Below, one piece after another: positions 16,535 to 24,882 of a stretch of 40,247 nt of DNA. The notes below the pieces were generated by a model. The model had not been told where the DNA came from, made no database searches, and saw only the letters and a program-made list of their open reading frames with translations. A program made the position numbers and the translations under genes. How positions within the stretch are numbered: the first letter of the stretch is position 1; every line of letters begins with the position of its first letter. The stretch comes from Prevotellaceae bacterium. GTDB lineage: Bacteria; Bacteroidota; Bacteroidia; Bacteroidales; Bacteroidaceae. The stretch covers positions 1-40,247 of the forward strand of contig JAFLUU010000003.1 of assembly GCA_022508585.1 (NCBI GenBank). Reading direction: 5' to 3'.

Positions 16535-19500
16535 ATGAAAAAACTTCTTTCATTGCTCGCAGTGCTACTGATGACGGCTGCGAGCCCGGCGCTGGCGCTG
16601 GTTGACGGTCTTATTGGCGACCAAGCATTTACCTTGGGCAACAAAGCGACTGGCCAAATCAGCACTGACAAATGGTATGTGCTCTATAATGTAGGGCGCA
16701 AGAACTATCCGCAGAACACGGCCTACAGTGTGTCTGTCGCTCCCAAGGATGTGGCTACCGTGAGCCACAGTGCTACCTACCTGTTGCGCTTCGTAAAGGT
16801 TGGCAACACCAATACGTACTATATCCAGAACGCTTACGGCGAGTATTTCAAGACGCTGAAATGGTCGGAGCATACAGGCATCACATCTAACACTTCAGAG
16901 GCCGAGGTTTTCACTCTTGGCGAAATCGGCGACAACGCCGGACACTGGTGGCTGAAGGGTCAAAATCTTGTAATGGATAGCAATGCTGACTGCGTTGTGG
17001 GTTACGGCAGCGCAACGCCTACAAGCATCAACAGCAACAACGACTGGACAATTTATGAGGCCAATATCGTTGACCCCAGCACTCTGTCGGGCGGCAAGAA
17101 GGCTCGATACGAAGTGGACAAGGGCGGTCTGTTCCGCATTCGCAACCATAGAACCAGCGACAAGTATGTAAACGAAAACACTAACACCAACAAAGGCTAC
17201 GCAACCACCAAGAATACCTCCGAGACGCAGCGTATGAGCCAAATGTGGATTGTTGAAACCGAAGGGACAGGGTATAGCCTGCGCAATGCGCAGACTGGCA
17301 ACTATCTGCAGTCCGATTACACCTGCACGACCGATAAATACGCCTGGACTATCGCCCTTAGTCCTAACAACACGCAGGAAACAGACCTTTATTTCGTTAT
17401 CTGCCACGGCGTGTTGCAAAGCGGGAAAGGCAACTGCCTCAATATCAGCAGCGGCGGTACCAATCTGACCGACTGGAGCTACAATGGCGATACCGGCTCC
17501 GAGTGGTTGTTCGAGGCCGTAGAGCCTAACGAGGTAAACAGCGAGAGTGTCAAGGCTAATCTTGATAAGATATGCAACGTTGACGAGTTTGACCTCGCAA
17601 AGGGCACTTATTATACCTTTACGAACCTCAGCAGCGGCGAGCTGCTCACCCAAAACACTGCTACCAACGCCCTTGGCACCATGGATCGCAACGAAAACAG
17701 CTGGGCGCAGTATTGGAATGTGGTCGAGGTAAGCAATGGCAACTACACACTACAGAATGTGGCCTCCAAGCAGTACATTACGCTCTCGAGCAACGGCAAC
17801 TATACCGCCACTGACGATGCTACAGCCAATAGCGAGTGGCAAATCACAGCCGGCAGCTATGATTGGCACACTATTTATAATATTATAAACCCTGCCAACA
17901 CCAACACAAGCATCAGCGGCAGCAACAGTCAGCTCGGCAGCGACGAACTTGACGCCACCACCAGTCAGTGGATACTGCGCCGCATCGCTCTGAGCGAGGA
18001 CGCTGTGGATCAGGCTAACAAGGAGTATCAAGAGCAACAGGCTCTGCTCAATACAGACCGCACAGTGCTCAACCAGAAACTGCAGAAGTACTTTAGCGAC
18101 TATGCCTGCACCACTCTCAACGAGACATACAGCGCTATGACTAACGAGGAGCTGATCAGTGCCATGACTACCGACGGGCTGCCCTCGCTCATCTACAATA
18201 TCGCCCTCAAAGTGAAGAATGAGAGCTGGGCTAAGCGCGAACAGGAGTTCCGCGTCTATGCTTACGAGCCTTACAGCGACCCGACGCAATGGAACAAGCG
18301 CGAGCTAATCGGCACGAGCTATCCATTCTCTCCGCAGAGTGGCCCTACGGGTATCAGCGTGAAGGAAGGCGACCTTGTGATGTTCTTTGTGGGTGCTGAC
18401 GCGGCCACAGGGTCCACGCTTAAGTTCAGTTCGTGTGAGGACTACGAGATTAACGTCGCTCAGACCGTGCTACAGAAGGGTATCAATCTTTATACTGCCC
18501 CGAAGGACGGTTTCCTCTACATTCACCACATAGTTACCAACACCAACCGCGAGCTGGCCGACTTCGCGCCCATTACCGTGCACATCGAGGGCGGCAGAGT
18601 GCAGGGCTACTTCGACATTACGCGCGGCCACAAGAATGCTGACTGGAAGGAGTTTACCCAAATCTTGTTCCAAGACAAGATTGTGCACCTCAAGTCGAAG
18701 CATTATCAATTTAATATGAACTATGCCAACCTGCTCAAGAAAATTCCCGAAGCCGAGCTGACCCAATATGACACCGACGGCATCGCTAAGGGCATCGAGG
18801 GCACGCTGCACCGCTGGGATCAGCTGGTAGAGTCCGAGCGCAGCATTATGGGCGTCAAGCAGTTCGAAGGTCGCTTCAACTGTGTGCTCTCTGCGTCCAG
18901 TTCATCGGAGGGTAACCCCTATGCCAGCAACTATGGCACATATTATAACCCGGGTTGTGCCGAGATGAGCTACGAAACAATGACTCACGGCAAAGCATAC
19001 GATGAGGGCGGCGACTATTGGTGCGTTGCCCACGAGACTGGCCACGTGCATCAGAATCTTATCAACCTCGCCGGCTGCACGGAAATAAGCAATAACCTCT
19101 TCTCGCAGATTGCCACATGGAATCAAGGCTCCAACGTAAGCCGCTACCACCCGTGGAGCACCACTCAGAACCACTTCAACAAGCGTCAGTTCTGGTATGA
19201 CTGGGACGACAAAGACACCGGCACTGGTCAGCCCTCCCGCATGTTCTATCAGTTGTGGCTCTACTTCCATTTGGCCGGCAACAACACGGAGTTCTACCCT
19301 GCCGTCTTCGATATGTTCCGCAAGAGTCCGATTGTTTACTCCACCGACCCCAACAAACCCGGTAGCGGCACCACCGACTATCTCAAGTTCGCCAAGTTCT
19401 GCTGCGACGCTGCGCAGGCTGACCTCTCCGAGTTCTTCCGGTTCTGGGGCTTCTTCGTTCCAATCGAAAACTATGTCTTCGATGACTACAGCAACAAATA

Positions 19501-21097
19501 TATGACTACCACTCAGGCCGAGATAGACGAGGCCATAGCCTATATGCAGAAGTATGAGAAGAAACTGGGCAATATCCTCTTCATTGACGACCGCATCACG
19601 GAGTATCCTGCCAATTATCCCGGTATGCCTGAAGGCGCTATGCGCCTTGCCACCACCACCGGCGTTACTCCGGGCAACAGCGCGCAGATGGGAGAACTCG
19701 GCATGTTCACTGACTTCGGCGAGATCGACAATCCCAAGATGTATGACTGCGAAGTAAAGGAGCAGGCGAAGCAAGTGATAGTTGACCGCACCTCCGGCAA
19801 CGGCGCGGTAGGTTTCAAGGTGTACAACGCAAAGCATGAGCTCGTATATGTCGCCAATACTTATACCTTTACCCTGCCCGAGGACATCTTCAACGCCGGC
19901 TTCTACATCATGGCAGCCGTGGGCGACGGCACCGACATTCCTATCTACGACAACACCGACTTTATCAACTTTGCCGAGTATGCTGTTGCCGATGTTAAGC
20001 CATACGCAGAGCAAACGGGCTACTTTACCCTCACCGCAGAGGCCAAACAGCAAATCAACTGGCAAGAAAGCTACAACAACACGTGCCATTACGCTGACTA
20101 CAAGGCCATGAAGAAGGCTTTGGCTACGCAACTCAGCGACATCAACGCCCGCATCTTGCCCGAGAACGGTTACTACAGACTGGCCAACAAGGCACAGAAC
20201 TCTGACAACGACCAACCGTCTTGGGTTAGCAATATCTCCGGCGAGGTGGAGAGCAACAATAAGACCAACAACGAGGGTGCTCACACTATCATCAAGATAG
20301 AGCGCAAGAACGACGCCCCGCTGCAGTATTCGCTCAAACTTCAGAATGAGTATATCGCCCCGAGTGCAAACGAGAGCGACAAGTGGTACACCATTAACGT
20401 CAACACGTCTGACCCGACCCTACTTGGGTGGGCTAAGCTCGTGAATGGCAACCAAAATCTCAACAGTAACGCAGGCAAGGTTGGCCATGAAGCGAGTGAT
20501 GACGATGCTTCTTACTGGACAATCGAGAATGCAGAAACCTTCCACATCACTCTGAACCAAGGTCAGGGCGAATATTGGGCCACGATGTACGCTCCGTTCG
20601 GCTTTACGCTGCCTGAAGGCACTGAGGCGTTCATCGGCAAGGTTAACGAGGAGCAAAATTCGCTTAATCTCATTTCCCTCGACCGCAATGTGCCGGCTGG
20701 CACTCCTGTGGTGCTCAAAGGCAACAGCCCCAGCATCATTGCGAGCATCGACGACAAAGTTACTGGCGACACCAAGGACAATGATCTCACCGGCCAATAT
20801 CTTGCATACGCCGAGCCGACGAATTCGGTATACACACTTGGTATTTATGAAGGTCTCGTCGGTTTCTACAAATACACTGACATTATTGGTGCAAACAAAG
20901 CCGTGCTTCGTCTGCCGGCGGGCACTTCGGCCAATGGTTTCAAGTTCATATTTGGCGACGAAATCACCGGTATTGACGCTGCCGGCACGGCACTCAACAG
21001 CGAGCAGGCCACTTATTATGACTTGCAAGGGCGCCGAGTGGTTGCTCCGCAGAAAGGTAGCATCTACATCATGAATGGCAAGACGGTTGTTTACTAA
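16535..21097 (+). CDS. Giant secreted M60-like (enhancin-type) zinc metallopeptidase with N-terminal beta-trefoil-like repeats and short T9SS-type C-terminal tail
   Basis: Signal peptide MKKLLSLLAVLLMTAASPALA; VAHETGHVHQNLINLAGCTEISNNLFSQ (HExGH with downstream E); trefoil-like RIRNHRTSDKYVNEN / SLRNAQTGNYLQSD; C-term YYDLQGRRVVAPQKGSIYIMNGKTVVY. Confidence 0.82.
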   Translation: MKKLLSLLAVLLMTAASPALALVDGLIGDQAFTLGNKATGQISTDKWYVLYNVGRKNYPQNTAYSVSVAPKDVATVSHSATYLLRFVKVGNTNTYYIQNAYGEYFKTLKWSEHTGITSNTSEAEVFTLGEIGDNAGHWWLKGQNLVMDSNADCVVGYGSATPTSINSNNDWTIYEANIVDPSTLSGGKKARYEVDKGGLFRIRNHRTSDKYVNENTNTNKGYATTKNTSETQRMSQMWIVETEGTGYSLRNAQTGNYLQSDYTCTTDKYAWTIALSPNNTQETDLYFVICHGVLQSGKGNCLNISSGGTNLTDWSYNGDTGSEWLFEAVEPNEVNSESVKANLDKICNVDEFDLAKGTYYTFTNLSSGELLTQNTATNALGTMDRNENSWAQYWNVVEVSNGNYTLQNVASKQYITLSSNGNYTATDDATANSEWQITAGSYDWHTIYNIINPANTNTSISGSNSQLGSDELDATTSQWILRRIALSEDAVDQANKEYQEQQALLNTDRTVLNQKLQKYFSDYACTTLNETYSAMTNEELISAMTTDGLPSLIYNIALKVKNESWAKREQEFRVYAYEPYSDPTQWNKRELIGTSYPFSPQSGPTGISVKEGDLVMFFVGADAATGSTLKFSSCEDYEINVAQTVLQKGINLYTAPKDGFLYIHHIVTNTNRELADFAPITVHIEGGRVQGYFDITRGHKNADWKEFTQILFQDKIVHLKSKHYQFNMNYANLLKKIPEAELTQYDTDGIAKGIEGTLHRWDQLVESERSIMGVKQFEGRFNCVLSASSSSEGNPYASNYGTYYNPGCAEMSYETMTHGKAYDEGGDYWCVAHETGHVHQNLINLAGCTEISNNLFSQIATWNQGSNVSRYHPWSTTQNHFNKRQFWYDWDDKDTGTGQPSRMFYQLWLYFHLAGNNTEFYPAVFDMFRKSPIVYSTDPNKPGSGTTDYLKFAKFCCDAAQADLSEFFRFWGFFVPIENYVFDDYSNKYMTTTQAEIDEAIAYMQKYEKKLGNILFIDDRITEYPANYPGMPEGAMRLATTTGVTPGNSAQMGELGMFTDFGEIDNPKMYDCEVKEQAKQVIVDRTSGNGAVGFKVYNAKHELVYVANTYTFTLPEDIFNAGFYIMAAVGDGTDIPIYDNTDFINFAEYAVADVKPYAEQTGYFTLTAEAKQQINWQESYNNTCHYADYKAMKKALATQLSDINARILPENGYYRLANKAQNSDNDQPSWVSNISGEVESNNKTNNEGAHTIIKIERKNDAPLQYSLKLQNEYIAPSANESDKWYTINVNTSDPTLLGWAKLVNGNQNLNSNAGKVGHEASDDDASYWTIENAETFHITLNQGQGEYWATMYAPFGFTLPEGTEAFIGKVNEEQNSLNLISLDRNVPAGTPVVLKGNSPSIIASIDDKVTGDTKDNDLTGQYLAYAEPTNSVYTLGIYEGLVGFYKYTDIIGANKAVLRLPAGTSANGFKFIFGDEITGIDAAGTALNSEQATYYDLQGRRVVAPQKGSIYIMNGKTVVY

Positions 21098-21118
21098 TCT
21101 GTAATTATAATAATGACT

Positions 21119-21307
21119 ATGAAAAAAACATATATCATTCCGGCCTGCAAGGTCTACAATGCAAGCACTGCGCCGCTCTGCGCAAGCATCAGCATCAAAG
21201 ATGTAGATACTTCGGGCAACAATGGAAGTTGGTCGAAGTCGCTTGAAGAGGATCTCTTTGGTGATAGCAAAAATTCTGCCGATAATTCGTTAGACCTCAT
21301 GGACTAA
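21119..21307 (+). CDS. Small protein (62 aa from ATG 21119; 64 aa from ATG 21113), probably co-transcribed with the M60-like gene
   Basis: MKKTYIIPACKVYNASTAPLCASISIKDVDTSGNNGSWSKSLEEDLFGDSKNSADNSLDLMD; starts about 20 nt after the M60 stop; terminator follows. Confidence 0.7.
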   Translation: MKKTYIIPACKVYNASTAPLCASISIKDVDTSGNNGSWSKSLEEDLFGDSKNSADNSLDLMD

Positions 21308-21357
21308 CCGAACGTATTTCTGAAGAATTTCATATTTTATTGGGTTATATCTCGTAG

Positions 21358-21396
21358 CCGCCTGTACGTGAAGTGCAGGCGGTTGCTTTTTGACAT
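21358..21396 (+). terminator. Rho-independent terminator
   Basis: CCGCCTG-n11-CAGGCGG then TTGCTTTTT. Confidence 0.75.
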
Positions 21397-21470
21397 CGAC
21401 TTAAAGCGGATAAAACTGAAATCTGCATGAGTTTTTCCATGAAACGCTGAAGAATAAAAACAGAAAGCAT

Positions 21471-21478
21471 TACCTTTG
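21471..21478 (+). promoter_or_regulatory. Bacteroidetes -7 promoter motif (TACCTTTG)
   Basis: TAnnTTTG 23 bp upstream of ATG 21501. Confidence 0.6.
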
Positions 21479-21500
21479 CAAACCCAAAAACACGATTACA

Positions 21501-21869
21501 ATGACCGGCATCTATACTATTCTGCTTCTGCTCATCTCAAATACTTTCATGACCCTCGCATGGTACGGTCATCTCAAGCTTCAGCAATCCGGGCGCAGCA
21601 GTAACTGGCCGCTCATCGCCGTTATCCTCTTCTCGTGGCTCATCGCGCTGGCCGAGTACGCTTGTCAGGTGCCGGCCAACCGCATCGGTTTCCGTGGCAA
21701 CGGCGGCCCGTTCTCGCTGATGCAGCTTAAAATCATACAAGAGGCGCTGTCGCTCATTGTCTTCACTCTTATCGCTACCTTCATGTTTCGTGGCGAACAG
21801 TTTCAGTGGAATCATCTTGTGTCGTTCCTCTTTATAATACTTGCCGTCGTCTTCGCTTTCCTCAAATAG
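21501..21869 (+). CDS. DMT/DUF486-family small membrane protein
   Basis: 122 aa, four TM-like stretches; FMTLAWYGHLK...LIALAEYACQVPANRIG..GGPFSLMQLKIIQE characteristic of DUF486. Confidence 0.85.
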   Translation: MTGIYTILLLLISNTFMTLAWYGHLKLQQSGRSSNWPLIAVILFSWLIALAEYACQVPANRIGFRGNGGPFSLMQLKIIQEALSLIVFTLIATFMFRGEQFQWNHLVSFLFIILAVVFAFLK

Positions 21870-22080
21870 CACAATTGCCGCCACACGAAGGCTTTTTCTC
21901 ACAAAATGCTTGCGAAAAACGTACCTTTCATAGATAAAAAGCAAATTCTCGTCGAGAAATTTGGCCATTTGAGAAAAAAAAACTTTCTTTGCAACATATT
22001 TCTACATTGTATTCACTACTAAACACAAAAATTGATTGCCTATTGAAATGACATTACTCTAAATTTGTAACCAAGAAGTA

Positions 22081-22677
22081 ATGACTAATCTCAGTGCCAT
22101 GACCGATGATGAATTGGTCTGCTTATATTCTGAAGGCAACAACGACGCTTTCGACATTCTGCTAAACAGATACCAGTCGAAAGTTTATAATTATATCCTA
22201 TATTTGGTGCGTGACGAAGAAATCGCCAACGATCTCTTTCAAGATACCTTCTTGAAAGTAATTATGCGTGTTCAAGAGCAAAGTTATACCGGCACAGGTA
22301 AATTTCAGGCATGGATTACGCGCATCGCGCACAATTTGGTGATGGACTACTTCCGCGAGAAAGAACAGATTAACACTATCTCTAACGACGAGGTGGACTA
22401 TGATCTGCTCAACAATGTGCGTCTGACCGAGCACACGGCAGAAGATAAGATGCTCATAAACCAATCGCTCAAGGACGCGAGGGCTATCATGGAGCTGCTG
22501 CCCGCTTCGCAAAGCGAGGTGGTGAAAATGCGTTTCTATAATAATATGTCGTTCAAGGAAATTGCCGATAAGCTCGACATCAGCATCAATACCGCCCTCG
22601 GGCGTATGCGTTACGCCGTTATCAATATGCGCACGATCGCGCACGATCGGCATATAGCGCTATACGCTAACTCTTAA
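22081..22677 (+). CDS. ECF (RpoE-like) sigma-70 family sigma factor
   Basis: Region 2: YQSKVYNYILYLVRDEEIANDLFQDTFLKV..GKFQAWITRIAHNLVMDYFR; region 4: LLPASQSEVVKMRFYNNMSFKEIADKLDISINTALGRMRYA. Confidence 0.92.
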   Translation: MTNLSAMTDDELVCLYSEGNNDAFDILLNRYQSKVYNYILYLVRDEEIANDLFQDTFLKVIMRVQEQSYTGTGKFQAWITRIAHNLVMDYFREKEQINTISNDEVDYDLLNNVRLTEHTAEDKMLINQSLKDARAIMELLPASQSEVVKMRFYNNMSFKEIADKLDISINTALGRMRYAVINMRTIAHDRHIALYANS

Positions 22678-22725
22678 GGAGTTTTTTATGCGGCAAGTCC
22701 GCAGTCCTGAGGGCTGTTTTATGCG
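22669..22725. repeat. Dispersed palindrome copies AACTCTTAAGGAGTT (22669-22683) and CAGTCCTGAGGGCTG (22702-22716) separated by TTTTATGCGGCAAGTCCG
   Basis: Same hairpin-TTTTAYGCGGCAAGTCCGC layout as 6579-6651. Confidence 0.75.
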
Positions 22726-22830
22726 TTAAGTTCAAGTTTAGGCATAGCGGGGTGCAAAAAAAGTGCGGCTTTGATATAATATAGGCCGTTGCTGTGCGTT
22801 ATTCTAATAGTTAGGATCGCTAAAACAATT

Positions 22831-22956
22831 ATGCCTATGAACGAATCTTTACGCACAGACTTTAATCCTCGCCCCGAAACGATTGTTTTGCTTCGACTTG
22901 CAGCTCGCATAATGCAGCGCAACGGCATTGAGTCGCCCAACATCGGCAAAGCCTAA
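22831..22956 (+). CDS. 41-aa small ORF downstream of the sigma factor (below the ORF-track cutoff)
   Basis: MPMNESLRTDFNPRPETIVLLRLAARIMQRNGIESPNIGKA; terminator immediately downstream. Confidence 0.5.
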   Translation: MPMNESLRTDFNPRPETIVLLRLAARIMQRNGIESPNIGKA

Positions 22957-22995
22957 GCAGCGCGGCACACAACGGCAAGACACGCAAGGCGAAAA

Positions 22996-23050
22996 CACAG
23001 AAATAGCGGAGAGATGGCATCACGCCCACGCTCTCCGCTATTTTTGTGTC
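22996..23050 (+). terminator. Rho-independent terminator
   Basis: AAATAGCGGAGAG...CTCTCCGCTATTTTTGTG. Confidence 0.85.
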
Positions 23051-23117
23051 GCGCTTTATAGTCGTCTCGGCATCTAAGCAAACGCCGACGGCGCTTATCG
23101 CTGCGGGTATGGCAACA

Positions 23118-23150
23118 AAAAAACCTGTGGAATAAATCCGCAGGTTTCAT
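23118..23150 (-). terminator. Terminator for the minus-strand small lipoprotein gene
   Basis: Minus strand: GAAACCTGCGGATTTATTCCACAGGTTTTTTT. Confidence 0.75.
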
Positions 23151-23176
23151 TTCTCTCTTGTTGTTACTACAGTGGC

Positions 23177-23350
23177 TTACTCAGCTACAAGAGTGTCAGA
23201 AGCAAGAGTGTCAGAAACAACCTCTACCATAGTGTCCTGAGCGAGGGTGTCCTGAGCGAGAGTGTCCTGAGCCTCAGCCTGCTGAGCATTTCCGCAAGAA
23301 GCGAAAGACATAGCTGCGAGAGCTACGAAAGCGAACAAAAGCTTTTTCAT
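23177..23350 (-). CDS. 57-aa small lipoprotein with QDTLA tandem repeats (below the ORF-track cutoff)
   Basis: MKKLLFAFVALAAMSFASCGNAQQAEAQDTLAQDTLAQDTMVEVVSDTLASDTLVAE; lipobox FASC; own terminator. Confidence 0.8.
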   Translation of the reverse strand: MKKLLFAFVALAAMSFASCGNAQQAEAQDTLAQDTLAQDTMVEVVSDTLASDTLVAE

Positions 23351-23543
23351 TTTGTTTGTGAGTTAAAGTTTAACAATATTGTTATCAAAACCAAGTGCAA
23401 AGGTATGCACTTTTTTGAAAGTACAAACAAAATAAAAAGTTTTTTTTCACGAGAAAATGTAACTTTTTCTCAACTTGCTGATTTTCAGCACCATTATTCT
23501 TGTCGTTTTTTGGAGCTTATCGTGCTGTTTGCAAAATATTTGC

Positions 23544-23551
23544 TAACTTTG
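23544..23551 (+). promoter_or_regulatory. Bacteroidetes -7 promoter motif (TAACTTTG)
   Basis: TAnnTTTG upstream of the mtaB-like gene. Confidence 0.55.
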
Positions 23552-23580
23552 CGTTTCAAAATGAAAGAGTTAGCACTATA

Positions 23581-24882
23581 GTGAGCAAACTTAGCGCAGC
23601 ATATATCACCTTGGGGTGCAAGCTCAATTTCGCCGAAACGGCCTCTTTGGGCGACAAGTTGGCGACTATGGGTGTGCGCCGCGCCGAACCCGGAGAGGCG
23701 GCGGACATTTGCGTAATCAACACCTGCACCGTTACCGAAACGAGCAACCATAAGTGCCGGCAGGCTATCAATCGAGCCCTGCGCGAGCACCCTAACGCCA
23801 TGACGGTGGTGATGGGGTGCTATGCCCAGCTCGCTGCGCAACAGCTGGCCGCCATTGTGGGCGTGAATCTCGTTATCGGCACCGCGCAGAAGGCGCAAGC
23901 GGCTGAGCTGATTATGGCTAAGATTCATGGCGACGCCACTCCTGCCGCTGCCGAGCCTAATAGTTTCGCGCCCTCCTGCTCGAGGGGCGAGCGCACGCGC
24001 TTTTTCCTCAAGGTGCAGGACGGTTGCGACTACTACTGCACCTATTGCGCCATTCCCTTCGCGCGTGGGCGCAGCCGCAACGGCTCTATCCGTAGCCTCG
24101 TGGCGCAGGCGCACGATGTGGTGGCGCAAGGGGGCAGGGAGATAGTGATTACCGGCGTAAATATCGGCGATTTCGGCAAGACGACCGGCGAACGGTTCAT
24201 CGACCTCGTCCGTGCGCTCGACGCCGTGGAGGGAATAGAGCGTTACCGCATCTCTTCAATCGAGCCCAACCTGCTTACTGAGGAGATTATCGACTTTTGC
24301 GCGCGGAGCCGCCGCTTTATGCCGCATTTTCACATTCCTCTGCAGAGCGGCAGCGACGAGGTGCTCCGCCTGATGCACCGCCGCTACGACACGGAGCTTT
24401 TTCGCGCGCGCGTGGATTATATTAAAAAGGTGATGCCCGACTGTTTCATCGGCGTCGACATCATTGTGGGCACTCGCGGCGAGACTGACGAGCTTTTCGA
24501 GCAGTCTTACAGCTTTGCCGAGGCTATAAGTGTCTCGCAGTTCCATGTTTTCAGCTACTCCGAGCGTCCGGGCACCGCTGCGCTGCGCATTCCGCATGTC
24601 GTGCCCGAGCAAACAAAGCGCGAGCGCAGCAAACGCCTCCTCGCCCTCTCCGAGCGCAAGCGTATCGACTTCTACAATGCCCATATCGGGCAGATACGCC
24701 CCATTCTGACCGAGCACAGCCACGGCACGCTGGCGGCAAAAGGGTTTACCGACAACTATATCCATGTAGAGGTGCCGCATTCCGAGCCGCTGCCCGACAA
24801 TACTATCCTCGCCGTCCGCCTTGCGGGCTTCAACGACGACAAAACGGCTCTTGTCGGGACACTTTGTAACAAAGAAAATTAG
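23581..24882 (+). CDS. mtaB: MiaB/MtaB-family tRNA methylthiotransferase (radical SAM), MtaB-like
   Basis: Part of ORF 23500..24882; likely GTG start 23581; AYITLGCKLNFAETASLGDKL, CDYYCTYCAIPFARGRSR, ISSIEPNLLTEEIIDF, HFHIPLQSGSDEVLRLMHRRYDTELF. Confidence 0.88.
   Translation: MSKLSAAYITLGCKLNFAETASLGDKLATMGVRRAEPGEAADICVINTCTVTETSNHKCRQAINRALREHPNAMTVVMGCYAQLAAQQLAAIVGVNLVIGTAQKAQAAELIMAKIHGDATPAAAEPNSFAPSCSRGERTRFFLKVQDGCDYYCTYCAIPFARGRSRNGSIRSLVAQAHDVVAQGGREIVITGVNIGDFGKTTGERFIDLVRALDAVEGIERYRISSIEPNLLTEEIIDFCARSRRFMPHFHIPLQSGSDEVLRLMHRRYDTELFRARVDYIKKVMPDCFIGVDIIVGTRGETDELFEQSYSFAEAISVSQFHVFSYSERPGTAALRIPHVVPEQTKRERSKRLLALSERKRIDFYNAHIGQIRPILTEHSHGTLAAKGFTDNYIHVEVPHSEPLPDNTILAVRLAGFNDDKTALVGTLCNKEN

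Noticed and set aside
18902-20284. 460-aa minus-strand ORF
   Set aside because: Antisense shadow of the M60-like gene, including the HETGH region on the plus strand.
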